From: Synechococcus sp. CS-1329
GTDB lineage: Bacteria > Cyanobacteriota > Cyanobacteriia > PCC-6307 > Cyanobiaceae
Assembly: GCF_025128055.1 (NCBI RefSeq)
Contig: NZ_JAHLYS010000024.1
Coordinates: 1-64,000 of the forward strand
Reading direction: 5' to 3'
Length of the DNA: 64,000 nt
Position numbers and translations under genes: made by a program. The notes beneath the pieces were generated by a model. The model made no database searches. It was not told where the DNA came from and saw only the letters and a list, made by a program, of their open reading frames with translations. Positions 16,199 through 24,884 of this stretch are shown here, one piece after another. Each line of letters opens with the position of its first letter. The stretch's first letter is position 1.

Positions 16199-17268
16199 GC
16201 CGAGAGCTCCTGACGCAGACGTTCGCCGCTGCGGGCCGCCAGCAGGGCCCTGGCCTGCGCCATGCCCGCACCAAGGCTGTCGCAGCGATCCGCCTGCCAC
16301 CAGTACACCGCCAGATTCCAGAGCAAGGCGTCAGCCAGGGGTCCCACACCCACCAGCGCCGCCAGGGCCTGATCGCGCCAGATCTCCAGGGTCTGCCAGG
16401 CCACCTCCTGGGCGGTGATGCCGTGGTCGCGGGGGTGCAGCAGGATCCGTTCCATGGCGCCGTGGCGGCGGCGGGCGGTGATGCCGGCCCTGGTGGTGGG
16501 CAGGTCGGTGGAGCCTTCCAGACCCTTGACCGTGTACAGATCGAGTTCACCGGCGTGGCCCAGGGCCTCCCAGGCACGGCTTTCGGTGGGGGGGTGCACG
16601 AAGCCGCTCACCAGCAGGTGCTCCCCCTGATGGGGGGTCCAGAGCAACTCCAGGCTGGCCACGGGCGGCCGCTTGCCGATGGCATCGCGCACGGGCAGCA
16701 GGCGCTGGGCACGGGGGAAGTGCTCCGGCTGGTGGGTGAGGGCCAGGCCGAAACGATCCAGCCGCCGCTGCACCGCCTCCAGGCTCAGGCCCCGCCATTC
16801 GATCCCCAGGGCCGCGAACAGCTCCGCCAGGGTGACGCCGTATTTGACGGGCATGGGATCGCCGCCATGGAGCACCACCGGCTGATCCGCCGCCGCCAGC
16901 ACCAGGGCCAGCAGGGGCAGCACCGGCGCCGTGCGGTTGCGGCCGTCGTAGGGGACACCGAAGCAGAGGGGCTTGCGCCCCGGACTGCTGAGGGCGGGGC
17001 CCAGCAGCCGGTAACTGTCGAGCATGCCGGTGAGCTCGATCGGTGACGGCCGGCGAATGCGGTGGGCGATCAGGAAGGCCCCCAGCTGGGCCTCGCTGAT
17101 CTCTCCCATCAGCATCAGGTCCATGGCCTCACGGGCCTCGGAGCGGGTCAGCCCCGTGCTGGTGTGCTCGCCACTGCCCACCTTGGCCAGCAGTTCCCGG
17201 AAGCGCAGCGCATCTGAGGTGAGCTGCGGCCGCCTCGGCACCTGCCCACGGACCAGCTCTGGAACCAT
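16195..17268 (-). CDS. cnaT: Nitrate assimilation protein, anthranilate phosphoribosyltransferase-like
   Basis: A 357-residue protein with the anthranilate phosphoribosyltransferase fold: an N-terminal helical domain (SEAREAMDLMLMGEISEAQLG) and a phosphoribosyl-binding region. The usual PRPP loop GTGGD is not conserved; VLHGGDPMPVKYG occupies that zone. In Anabaena the similar gene cnaT is required for nitrate assimilation. The position beside nirA and nrtA makes this the better call than trpD. Start at ATG 17268; an upstream TTG at 17289 is possible. Confidence 0.8.
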   Translation of the reverse strand: MVPELVRGQVPRRPQLTSDALRFRELLAKVGSGEHTSTGLTRSEAREAMDLMLMGEISEAQLGAFLIAHRIRRPSPIELTGMLDSYRLLGPALSSPGRKPLCFGVPYDGRNRTAPVLPLLALVLAAADQPVVLHGGDPMPVKYGVTLAELFAALGIEWRGLSLEAVQRRLDRFGLALTHQPEHFPRAQRLLPVRDAIGKRPPVASLELLWTPHQGEHLLVSGFVHPPTESRAWEALGHAGELDLYTVKGLEGSTDLPTTRAGITARRRHGAMERILLHPRDHGITAQEVAWQTLEIWRDQALAALVGVGPLADALLWNLAVYWWQADRCDSLGAGMAQARALLAARSGERLRQELSA

Positions 17269-17273
17269 GTTTG

Positions 17274-17320
17274 GTACTACCTGCAACAAGAAAAAGCGGC
17301 ACGTGCTGGGACGCTAAACG
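17274..17320 (+). promoter_or_regulatory. Possible NtcA half-consensus promoter of nirA
   Basis: In the 79-base divergent gap between cnaT and nirA, 17274-17287 reads GTACTACCTGCAAC, one mismatch from GTA-N8-TAC. A TAAACG at 17315-17320 could act as -10 for nirA with spacing similar to that seen upstream of nrtA. The match is imperfect and short motifs of this kind occur by chance. Confidence 0.35.
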
Positions 17321-17347
17321 CTCAGGCCTCAGAGTTCGGGAGCGTTC

Positions 17348-18928
17348 GTGACTTCAGCTCAACCATCCGCAGGAGGGCCTCTCAGTCAGGTCGTGGCTCC
17401 CGTGAAGCTGAGCAAGGTGGAGAAGGCCAAGGCCGAAGCCTGCGGGCTGGATCTGGCCCCGCGTCTGGCCGCCCTGGGAGCTGAAGGGTGGGAATCCCTG
17501 GATGAGGCCACCCTCACCATCCATCTCAAGTGGCTGGGCATCTTCTTCAGGCCCGTGACGCCGGGGCGTTTCATGGTGCGCCTGCGCCTGCCCAACGGCG
17601 TGCTCAGCGCCGATCAACTGGAGGTGCTCGCCGATGTGGTCGACCGCTGCGGAGAGCACGGCAGCGCCGACATCACCACCCGGCAGAACATCCAGCTGCG
17701 CGGTCTGCTGCTGGAGGACATGGCCCCGCTGATGACCGCCCTGGAGTCAGTGGGGCTCACCAGCCGCCAGTCGGGTCACGACAACCCCCGCAACGTCACC
17801 GGCAATCCCCTGGCGGGCCTCGATCCGGAGGAATTCCTCGACACCCGCCCCCTGGTGGAGGCGATCCAGGCGGCCCTGCTGGGGCCCGAGGGTCCGCGCA
17901 ACCTGCCCCGCAAGTTCAACGTGGCCGTGGGCGGAGCGCCCGACAGCTTCCTGTTGCACAACGATCTGGCCTTCCTGCCCGCCCATCACGGCGATGAACT
18001 GGGCTTCACGGTGATGGTGGGAGGTTTCTTCTCAGCCCAGCGCAACGAACTGGCCATCCCCCTGGGGCTGTGGCTGCGGGGCGAGCAGCTGCCGGCCTTC
18101 AGCCTGGCGGTGCTGCGCCACTACGAGCGGGAGGGCAGCCGCGAGAACCGCAACAAGACCCGCTTGATGTATCTCATCGACGCCCTCGGCCTGGAGGACT
18201 ACCGCGCCCAGGTGCTGGACACCTTCGCGGAGTTCGTGGGCGTGGAGGAGGCCGCCGCCACCCCCACCCACGGCGGCTCCCATCTGGTGAAACGGGCCCC
18301 ACGCGACATCTGCGGGGTCCACGCTCAGAAACAGGAGGGCCTGCACTGGGTGGGCCTGAACGTGCCGATGGGCCGGCTGGAGGCCGCCGAGATGGTGGAA
18401 CTGGCCCGTCTGGCCCGGACCTACGGCACCGGCGAACTGCGGCTGAGCGAGAGCCAGAACGCCCTGATCGCCCATGTGCCCGAGCAACAGCTGGATGCCC
18501 TGCTGGTGGAGCCCCTGCTGGAACGCTTCCAGGTGAGCCCTGGCCCCCTGCAGGCCGAGGCGGTGAGCTGCACCGGCAACCGCTACTGCAGCTTCGCCCT
18601 CATTCCCACCAAGAGCACGGCCCAGGCGGTGGTCGACGAACTGGAGCAGCGCCTGGAGCTGCCCCATGGGGTGCGCACCCACTGGACCGGCTGCCCCAAT
18701 GCCTGCGGTCAGCCCTACATGGGCCAGATCGGCCTGATGGGCGCCAAGACCCGGGTGGACGGGCAGATGGTGGAAGCCGTCAAGATCTTTCTCGGTGGCG
18801 CCATGGACGCGAATCCGAAACTGGCCGCCCTGCACGACAAGGGCGTGCCCCTCAGCCAGCTCACCGACGTGCTGGAAGGGTTGCTGGTGGAGCACTACGG
18901 CGCCCGCCCGCGTGCGGCTGCGGGCTGA
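17348..18928 (+). CDS. nirA: Ferredoxin-nitrite reductase
   Basis: Six-electron reductase (526 residues) converting nitrite to ammonium with ferredoxin as donor, carrying siroheme bridged to a 4Fe-4S cluster. The four cluster cysteines appear in SCTGNRYCSFA and TGCPNACGQP. The repeat-domain residues STRQN-like ITTRQNIQLRG and the later RLSESQNALI are those of the nitrite/sulfite reductase family. GTG start with GGGAG about 5 bases upstream. No C-terminal ferredoxin extension is present. Confidence 0.95.
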   Translation: MTSAQPSAGGPLSQVVAPVKLSKVEKAKAEACGLDLAPRLAALGAEGWESLDEATLTIHLKWLGIFFRPVTPGRFMVRLRLPNGVLSADQLEVLADVVDRCGEHGSADITTRQNIQLRGLLLEDMAPLMTALESVGLTSRQSGHDNPRNVTGNPLAGLDPEEFLDTRPLVEAIQAALLGPEGPRNLPRKFNVAVGGAPDSFLLHNDLAFLPAHHGDELGFTVMVGGFFSAQRNELAIPLGLWLRGEQLPAFSLAVLRHYEREGSRENRNKTRLMYLIDALGLEDYRAQVLDTFAEFVGVEEAAATPTHGGSHLVKRAPRDICGVHAQKQEGLHWVGLNVPMGRLEAAEMVELARLARTYGTGELRLSESQNALIAHVPEQQLDALLVEPLLERFQVSPGPLQAEAVSCTGNRYCSFALIPTKSTAQAVVDELEQRLELPHGVRTHWTGCPNACGQPYMGQIGLMGAKTRVDGQMVEAVKIFLGGAMDANPKLAALHDKGVPLSQLTDVLEGLLVEHYGARPRAAAG

Positions 18929-19229
18929 TCCGGCCGGGTCGGGCTGGTGGCCTGCCACCCCAAGCCCAGCGGAAGCCCGCTCGGGGCTCGACGCAGGCCG
19001 GCTCGCTCCAGTTGGCATCAAGGGCCATCAGGGCCTCGCGGTCGTCGCAGGGCTGGCCGCCATAGAGCAGTGCGGTGATGCGATCAGGATCGATCTCCAG
19101 CGCAGCCACTTCCTCCCAGAGCCGGCGGGTGAGCTCCCGGTCGGCACGAACGAACTGGGCTTCGGCCAACTGGCGCACAAGGGTGAACACCAACTGCTGC
19201 TGCTTGACCTGAGCGAAAGTGGCCGGCAT
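18861..19229 (-). CDS. Hypothetical protein next to nirA
   Basis: An unrecognised protein of up to 122 residues. The first 75 residues look like real coding sequence, charged and helical (FTLVRQLAEAQFVRADRELT, then RRLWEEVAALEIDPDRI). The last 40 are Arg/Pro/Ala-rich and overlap the end of nirA antisense (18861-18928). The ATG at 19229 was preferred over one at 19304 because the extra segment is low-complexity. No membrane segment or known motif is present. Confidence 0.5.
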   Translation of the reverse strand: MPATFAQVKQQQLVFTLVRQLAEAQFVRADRELTRRLWEEVAALEIDPDRITALLYGGQPCDDREALMALDANWSEPACVEPRAGFRWAWGGRPPARPGRISPQPHAGGRRSAPPATLPARR

Positions 19230-19453
19230 CAGCCCCGCCGACCTGGCGCCGCTGCCGGCGCAGGCTCCTCGATCCATCGAGGTTGCTGTGGTGGCGTAGC
19301 CCATGGCGTCCTTGCCCTGACGACTGTGTCTTATTCCTTGCTAAGCGGGGAGCAAGCCCTTCACCAGGTCCAGTCGATGAAACGTATCAATGGAGACACT
19401 TTGCAATTCAGCCCAGCCGCGTGGGGCCAGCTGATGGCGCAGGCGAAACCCTT

Positions 19454-20758
19454 GTGACATCCCGACCGTGCCAGCTGCCAGCTGAAGGCAGCCCGGAGCG
19501 CTGGCCCTGGCTGCAGCGCCTCAGGCGTTCGGATGCCGTGGAGCCTGGCCCCTGGCTGGAGGCCATCGAGCAGGGTTCGTTGCCTGTCGCCAGCGACCTG
19601 GTGGCGGTGCTGGTGGAGAAGCTCGATGGCGCTGGATCGGCCCGGCTACTGCGCTGGTGGCTGGCCCTGCCCCCCAGCAACGAGCCTGCGCTGATGACCC
19701 AGCGGCTGGAGCTGCTGGATCTGATCGGCCGCCGCCGCGATCCCGCCTGCGCCGCCCTGCTGCGCGCCGCCGTGGCCGAACGGCCGGATCCGGCCCTGCT
19801 GGCGCTGCTCGGGCACCAACGGGACCGGCGCGACTTCGTCCGCCTCGAGCAGCTGGCCCGCCGGGCCGGCCCGGCGGCATCGCGTCGCGCGGCCCTGGAG
19901 GGCCTGGCGGTGGGGCTGAGCGTCTGGCCCCAGGCGGCGCTGCAACACCTGCTGCAGGAGCTCTGCACCGACCTCGATGCCCCCCTGGCCTCCCAGGCTG
20001 TGGATCTGCTCGCCCGCCTGCCCAACGCCCGCCGCGGGCTGGAGCAGGTGCTGGAGCGCCCCCTCGAGCCCGGGGCGGAAGCCCGTGCCCGGCGCCGCCT
20101 GGCGGCGCTGCCACGCAGCCCGCTGCTGCTGGTGGTCCATGGCCGCGCCGGGGGGGTGATTCCCGAGGAGCTGCAGACCCTGGCCCAGGAGCTGGAGCAG
20201 CGCCGGCGCGCTCCGGTGCAACTGCAGACCCTCAGCGGCAACCCGGTTGCACCCGAAGCCTCCCCCGTGCCGGGGCAGCCCCAGCGGCCGCTCACCCTGG
20301 TGCCCCTGCTGCTGCTGCCCGGCAACCACGTGCGCCACGACATCCCGGCGATTGCGGCGGCCTGGCGCCGCCTCGGCCCCCTGCGGCGGCTTCCCTTCCT
20401 GGGGGCGTGGCCCAGCTGGCAGGGCGCGATCGCCGACGAGCTGGCAGCCCTGTCTGAGCTGGCGGCCAGCAGCGGCCTCGCTGCGCCACCGCTGCTGCTG
20501 CATCACCCGCTGGAGCCGGGCGTGGCTGACCGCTACCTGGCCCATCTGGGGCGCCGCTGCGCAGCGACATGTCAAGCCACTCCATACACTGCGACAGATC
20601 TTGAGGACCTGGCCCTGGCAATCCGCGGCGCCGCCCTGCCCCTGGCCCTGGCCGCGAACCGGCTCACCGAGAACCTGCCAACGGCGCTGGGGGCGCCGCT
20701 GCTGCAGCGGCCGCGCTTTCGCACCCTGCTGCTCGATCAGCTCGGGGCGCTGCCATGA
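19454..20758 (+). CDS. CbiX-type (sirohydrochlorin chelatase-like) protein with helical-repeat N-terminus
   Basis: A protein of about 434 residues. The C-terminal part, from about residue 225, is a single CbiX-like domain: LLLVVHGRAGG at the strand that carries the metal-binding His in CbiX/SirB, and LLLLPGNHVRHDIPAI at the second conserved site. The first 200 residues are Leu/Ala/Arg-rich helices resembling HEAT repeats. The stop overlaps the cobA start as ATGA. That link and the nearby nirA suggest it inserts Fe2+ in siroheme synthesis. The GTG at 19454 is the likely start; longer starts give an atypical N-terminus. Confidence 0.75.
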   Translation: MTSRPCQLPAEGSPERWPWLQRLRRSDAVEPGPWLEAIEQGSLPVASDLVAVLVEKLDGAGSARLLRWWLALPPSNEPALMTQRLELLDLIGRRRDPACAALLRAAVAERPDPALLALLGHQRDRRDFVRLEQLARRAGPAASRRAALEGLAVGLSVWPQAALQHLLQELCTDLDAPLASQAVDLLARLPNARRGLEQVLERPLEPGAEARARRRLAALPRSPLLLVVHGRAGGVIPEELQTLAQELEQRRRAPVQLQTLSGNPVAPEASPVPGQPQRPLTLVPLLLLPGNHVRHDIPAIAAAWRRLGPLRRLPFLGAWPSWQGAIADELAALSELAASSGLAAPPLLLHHPLEPGVADRYLAHLGRRCAATCQATPYTATDLEDLALAIRGAALPLALAANRLTENLPTALGAPLLQRPRFRTLLLDQLGALP

Positions 20759-21576
20759 GCGCTGTCAGCCTGGACCGTGCAGGAGCCGCTGGCGACCAGC
20801 TATCCCCGGGCACCGTCTATCTGGTGGGGGCCGGCCCGGGCGATCCAGAACTGATCACCCTCAAGGCCCACCGGCTGCTGCAGTGCTGTGATGCGCTCGT
20901 CTACGACTCCCTGGTGCCCACGGCCCTGCTGGAGCTGACGCCGGCGGGCTGCGAGCGGCACTTCGTGGGCAAGCGCCGGGGGCATCATTCCGTGCCCCAG
21001 CCCAGCACCAATGCCGTGCTGGTGGACCTGGCCCAGCGCCACCGCACGATCGTGCGCCTGAAGGGCGGCGATCCCTTCCTGTTCGGTCGAGGCGGCGAGG
21101 AAGCGGCCCACCTGGCTAGCCATGGGGTGCCGGTGCAGGTGGTGCCGGGCGTCACCGCCGGCATCGCCGCGCCGGCCTACGCCGGCATCCCGGTCACCCA
21201 CAGAAAGGCGGGCTCCAGCGTCACCTTCGTGACCGGCCACGAAGAGATCGACAAGGCTCGCCCCGGGGTCGACTGGCGTGGCCTGGCCCGCAGCAGCGAT
21301 GGGCTGGTGATCTACATGGGTCTGCACAACCTCCGCCGCATCTGCGATGAGCTGATCGCCGGCGAGCTGGCGCCAGAGACGCCGGCGGCGGTGATCCAGC
21401 AGGGGACGGTCAGCGGCCAGCGGTTCCTGGTCAGCAGCCTTGGGGGCCTGGCGGATGCCGCCGAAGCCGAGGGCTATGGCTCCCCCTCGATCGTGGTGAT
21501 CGGCCAGGTGGTGCTGGAGCGGGTGGCCACCTGCGCGCCCCCACCGGCGGACGTGGAGATGCCGATCCCGTTCTGA
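20755..21576 (+). CDS. cobA: Uroporphyrinogen-III C-methyltransferase
   Basis: SAM-dependent enzyme (273 residues) making precorrin-2, the branch point to siroheme and cobalamin. Motifs: VYLVGAGPGDPELITLKA at the N-terminus, LKGGDPFLFGRGGEEA in the middle, and VVPGVTAG, all typical of SUMT. There is no fused uroporphyrinogen synthase or dehydrogenase domain. It overlaps the CbiX-type gene by 4 bases; together they would supply siroheme to NirA. Confidence 0.93.
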   Translation: MSAVSLDRAGAAGDQLSPGTVYLVGAGPGDPELITLKAHRLLQCCDALVYDSLVPTALLELTPAGCERHFVGKRRGHHSVPQPSTNAVLVDLAQRHRTIVRLKGGDPFLFGRGGEEAAHLASHGVPVQVVPGVTAGIAAPAYAGIPVTHRKAGSSVTFVTGHEEIDKARPGVDWRGLARSSDGLVIYMGLHNLRRICDELIAGELAPETPAAVIQQGTVSGQRFLVSSLGGLADAAEAEGYGSPSIVVIGQVVLERVATCAPPPADVEMPIPF

Positions 21577-21656
21577 GCGGGCCCGGGGAGGGGTGGTTCG
21601 GCAAGCCGCCCCACGCAAGGCCCGTCCTGGTTTGTAACGTAATGTAAAAACAGGCC

Positions 21657-21839
21657 ATGAACGACCCCGTCTCCCTCTCCCGCGAGTTCTCCACAGCCGT
21701 GCACTCCCGCGCCATCGACAACTGCGACGACGTTGAGGAGCTGCGCCAGGTGGCCAAGACCCTGCTGCGCGCCTGGCAGCTCCAGGCTGCCTTCACAGCC
21801 GATTACGGCGCCAAGCTGCTCAACATCAAACCCCGCTGA
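21657..21839 (+). CDS. Small conserved-type protein, 60 residues
   Basis: An acidic, helical 60-residue protein (SREFSTAVHSRAIDNCDDVE) without a signal peptide or membrane helix. Function unknown. Support for coding comes from even residue composition and from an AT-rich upstream stretch, TTTGTAACGTAATGT (21631-21645), that could hold a -10 box, unusual in this GC-rich window. If TAATGT is the -10, the leader would be very short. Confidence 0.6.
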   Translation: MNDPVSLSREFSTAVHSRAIDNCDDVEELRQVAKTLLRAWQLQAAFTADYGAKLLNIKPR

Positions 21840-21867
21840 GCAACCTGCGCCCAGCCACCATCCAGGA

Positions 21868-22752
21868 TCACTCCAGCTGCAGCACCCCGCGGGTGCGTTC
21901 ACGCCGCTGCTGCTCCTGGGCGTTGAACTCGGCCATGCAGTTGCCCCTGGGCACCAGCAGGCAGCTCACGTAACTGGAGGCATCAATCATGGCGGCACGG
22001 ATCGCCTTCGCCGCCGGTGTGCGCTGGGCCTCGGAGCTGTTGGAGCCGAAATTCAGGGTGCCGGCGGCGCCGGTGAGCCCCTGGCCGGTGCGCCCCATGT
22101 TGGGCGCCAGGAAGAGCGCCAGACCGGCGGCCGGCAGCAGATTCACCCCGTTCTCGCGGGCGGCGGCCGTGTTGCTCGCCCGCCCTTCCACCGTGCGCTG
22201 ACCCACCACTTCACCGGTGGTGCTGTCCACCACCCGCACGTCGATCGCCACGTAGTCCTTGGTTTCCGCCTGCTGCTTGTTGGTGCCGAAGCCCAGCAGG
22301 CCGAAGTTGCTGCCGGAGGTCTTGCTCTCCACGTTGGTCTCGTAGGAGCTGATCGTGCCCAGCACGATGTAGCGCGCCCCGGTCATCTGACCCCGCTGGG
22401 CGGCATTGGCGTTCTTGCGCACGATGCCCAGTTCGGCGAGTTCCTGCTCCGAGAGCACCGCTTTGATGTTGTTGCGCTCCACCACCTGGATGTCGCCGGT
22501 GGCCTGGAGCTCATTGGAGAGCATCGCCGCGAGATCGGTGGCCACGGGTCCCTCCCACCACCAGGTCTGCTGGGTGACGGTGTTCTTGAAATCAGGCACC
22601 GAGACGGTGGGCCGACCCACCGGGCGGGGCTGCGCCAGGGCCGGGGCTGCAACCGTGCCCAGGCCGACTCCAGCGGCCAGGAGCAGGGACGCGGAGCGGA
22701 CGGACAGCCAGCCCAGGGGCGCCGTGGGAGGGCAGGTCGGGCGATCGGACAA
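21868..22752 (-). CDS. CsgG/HfaB-family secreted protein
   Basis: About 294 residues from a TTG at 22752; the true start is uncertain because no good ATG precedes the signal peptide. That peptide (SLLLAAGVGLGTVAAPALA) is clear. The mature part has the CsgG-like pattern: VPDFKN, ELQATGDIQVVERNNIKAVL, MTGARYIVLGTISSYE, YVAIDVRVVDSTTGEVV. CsgG in enteric bacteria forms the curli secretion pore, and relatives occur widely with unknown function. No curli genes are nearby, so only the fold family is assigned. Confidence 0.75.
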   Translation of the reverse strand: MSDRPTCPPTAPLGWLSVRSASLLLAAGVGLGTVAAPALAQPRPVGRPTVSVPDFKNTVTQQTWWWEGPVATDLAAMLSNELQATGDIQVVERNNIKAVLSEQELAELGIVRKNANAAQRGQMTGARYIVLGTISSYETNVESKTSGSNFGLLGFGTNKQQAETKDYVAIDVRVVDSTTGEVVGQRTVEGRASNTAAARENGVNLLPAAGLALFLAPNMGRTGQGLTGAAGTLNFGSNSSEAQRTPAAKAIRAAMIDASSYVSCLLVPRGNCMAEFNAQEQQRRERTRGVLQLE

Positions 22753-22982
22753 GGCGATGGATCCAGGGGAGCCCCCATTCAACCAATGATGGCCAGGCTT
22801 GGCACAACCGCATCGGCTTCTGGCCCCACGGATCGGTTCCGTAGCGTCCTGCACCTTGATGGGAAGGGCGGTTCTGTTCAATGGAGAGACTTCACACCGC
22901 CTGGCCATCAGCGCCGGCGGTTGCCGCCATGGCCGCATCCCTGCTCCGAAACAGTGAACAGAAAGGCCCCAGACCGGCCCCG

Positions 22983-23459
22983 ATGTTCGAGCTGATTCCC
23001 TATGAGAAGTTCCGGGATACCCCGGCCGTGCGCTTCTTCGACATCACGGTGCCCACCTCCAATGCCCGGGATCTGGTGGTGCACACCGGCCCGGCGGTGA
23101 GCCCCCCCGACGATCCTGAAACCGGGGCCTGGCAGTTCTATCTCCACCCCCACCAGGAAGACAACCTGCTGGCGATGCACGGTGGCCGCACCTTTTTTCT
23201 GGTGAACCTGGGCTGGAACTACCCCTTCCACATCGTCCGCCTCGACACCGGCGGTGACATCCTGCGCATCCCTCCCGGCACCTTCCACCGCTCGGTCTCC
23301 GATCCGGATGGCTCCCTGGTGCTCAACCAGGCCGTGCGCGAGGAGGGTGTTTCGCTGGTGCGTGAATTTCACGTCTACAACAGTCATCGCATCCCCCGGC
23401 TGTTTGCCGTCACCAGCCAGACAGCGCCCCTGCCGAAGCTGCACGGTGTGAGCTGGTGA
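22983..23459 (+). CDS. Cupin-like protein
   Basis: A 158-residue protein starting at ATG 22983 (MFELIPYEKFRD); an in-frame ATG at 22881 would add a low-complexity tail. The body is beta-rich with a cupin-like layout: WQFYLHPHQEDNLLAMHGGR for motif 1 (His and Glu possible metal ligands) and RIPPGTFHRSVS for motif 2. The reaction is unknown. It is divergent from the CsgG-like gene and ends 26 bases before the tRNA gene on the other strand. Confidence 0.7.
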   Translation: MFELIPYEKFRDTPAVRFFDITVPTSNARDLVVHTGPAVSPPDDPETGAWQFYLHPHQEDNLLAMHGGRTFFLVNLGWNYPFHIVRLDTGGDILRIPPGTFHRSVSDPDGSLVLNQAVREEGVSLVREFHVYNSHRIPRLFAVTSQTAPLPKLHGVSW

Positions 23460-23485
23460 GGGCCAAATCCGGCGCCTGCTGAGGA

Positions 23486-23558
23486 TGGGGGTCCCGAGGA
23501 TCGAACTCGGCTCAGGCGGATTATGAGCCCGCTGCATTCACCAGATTGCTAGACCCCC
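23486..23558 (-). tRNA. tRNA-Met (CAT)
   Basis: A 73-base cloverleaf reads on the minus strand. The acceptor stem is GGGGGTC paired with GACCCCC, with discriminator A. The anticodon stem GCGGG/TCCGC closes the 7-base loop CTCATAA with anticodon CAT, at 23523-23525 on the plus strand. The T arm is CCGAGTTCGATCCTCGG. CCA is not encoded. CAT can also be tRNA-Ile with modified C34; the elongator Met form is the default call. Confidence 0.9.
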
Positions 23559-23574
23559 GAGATGGGCTCTGGAT

Positions 23575-24153
23575 TCACCAGAGTCCGCGCACTGGAGCCT
23601 CCTGATTGGGACGGGCCACGGGCCAATCATGGCCTGTCGGCTGAGCGGCTTGCACCGGCAACGGCATGGGAGCCCCGTTCAGGCTGGAGGAGAAGAGCGA
23701 GGGGAGGTCAGCCGTGCGCTGGGGCATCGGCAGGCTCTGCTGTTCCAACAGGGCCCTGGTGGTGGTGCCGATGGCTGAAGCGTCCCAGATGATGGCCTGC
23801 TCGGGAAAGCCGAGCCCCATCACCCGGTTGCCATCGCGGCCGCCCATGGCGATGCCGAGCATGTCGGTGATCTGGTGGCTGAGGCTGACGCCACGGGCGA
23901 AGCTGGAGCGCCAGGTGTGAGCCCGCTCGCCCATCAGCTGCGGGGTGCTCTGAACCACCTCGCAGCGGCTGACCTCCACGGGGGCACTGGGCAGCCGGCT
24001 GCTGTTGCCGCTGCCGGCCAGGGGTGCTTCCAGGGTGGTGGTGCAGATCACCGGACCCGCCAGAGCCGGAGCAGCGGCCAGCAGTGCCAGCGCAGCCATC
24101 GCGGCGGCAGCGGGGGGAGTGGCGGGGGATGTGGCTGTTCGGCGGCTGTTCAT
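23575..24153 (-). CDS. Hypothetical secreted protein
   Basis: A 192-residue protein with a Sec signal peptide (AAAAMAALALLAAAPALA). The mature segment contains two cysteines near its start (VICTTTLEA, SRCEVV), possibly a disulfide. It also has a conserved-looking core with Arg/Trp and Gly motifs (HTWRSSFARGVSLSHQITDM, GIAMGGRDGNRVMGLGFPEQ). No known family recognised. It ends 16 bases upstream of the 5' end of tRNA-Met on the same strand. Confidence 0.7.
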   Translation of the reverse strand: MNSRRTATSPATPPAAAAMAALALLAAAPALAGPVICTTTLEAPLAGSGNSSRLPSAPVEVSRCEVVQSTPQLMGERAHTWRSSFARGVSLSHQITDMLGIAMGGRDGNRVMGLGFPEQAIIWDASAIGTTTRALLEQQSLPMPQRTADLPSLFSSSLNGAPMPLPVQAAQPTGHDWPVARPNQEAPVRGLW

Positions 24154-24274
24154 GGCGCGAAAGGCCGACTGGGCAACGGGATGGGCCTCAGACCCTGATC
24201 ATCACGCAAACTAGGCCGCTGAACCGTGCTCGGCCAGGGACCTGGGCCGCAGCTCTGCCGCCACCTCCCCTCCG

Positions 24275-24865
24275 ATGACCCTGCCACCCATCCCCTCCAC
24301 AGCCCCGGAGCGGCGCCAGGTGCTGCTGGAGCTGCTGGCCACCAGGGCCTACCGCCACGGCCAGTTCACCCTGGCGTCGGGTCGCAGCAGCGACCACTAT
24401 GTGAACTGCAAGCCGGTGAGCCTCAGCGGCCACGGGCTGGCCCTGCTGGCCATGGCCCTGCTGGAGCAGGTGGAGGAGGGGGCCGCGGCCGTGGCCGGCC
24501 TCACCCTCGGCGCCGATCCCCTGGTGAGCGGCGTGGCGATGGCGGCCGCCCAGGCGGGTCTGCCCCTCGACGCCCTGATCGTGCGCAAGCAGGCCAAGGG
24601 GCACGGCACCGGCGCCTGGCTGGAGGGGCCCCTGCCCGCCGCAGGGAGCCGCATCACCGTGCTTGAAGACGTGGTGACCACAGGGGGGTCCTCCCTCAAG
24701 GCCGTGGAGCAGCTGCGCGAGGCCGGCTACGTCGTGGAGAGGGTGGTGACGATCGTTGATCGCCAGGAGGGGGGCCTGGAGGCCATGACGGCGGCGGGCC
24801 TGGAGCTGCGCAGCCTCTTTCTGCTGGAGGACATCGCCGCTGCGGCTCAGACTTTGCAAGGGTGA
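24275..24865 (+). CDS. pyrE: Orotate phosphoribosyltransferase
   Basis: A 196-residue enzyme of pyrimidine synthesis joining orotate and PRPP to give OMP. The PRPP-binding signature is [14 protein letters not shown] (about residue 127). [16 protein letters not shown] near the N-terminus is the conserved orotate-site segment, and the catalytic loop lies around [11 protein letters not shown]. Length is normal. Followed 19 bases later by ygfZ. Confidence 0.95.
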   Translation: MTLPPIPSTAPERRQVLLELLATRAYRHGQFTLASGRSSDHYVNCKPVSLSGHGLALLAMALLEQVEEGAAAVAGLTLGADPLVSGVAMAAAQAGLPLDALIVRKQAKGHGTGAWLEGPLPAAGSRITVLEDVVTTGGSSLKAVEQLREAGYVVERVVTIVDRQEGGLEAMTAAGLELRSLFLLEDIAAAAQTLQG

Positions 24866-24884
24866 GTCCATCGCTGAGCCCGCC

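Noticed and set aside
16195-17268. Tryptophan-pathway trpD
   Set aside because: The PRPP loop is altered and the gene lies within the nitrate cluster, fitting cnaT better.
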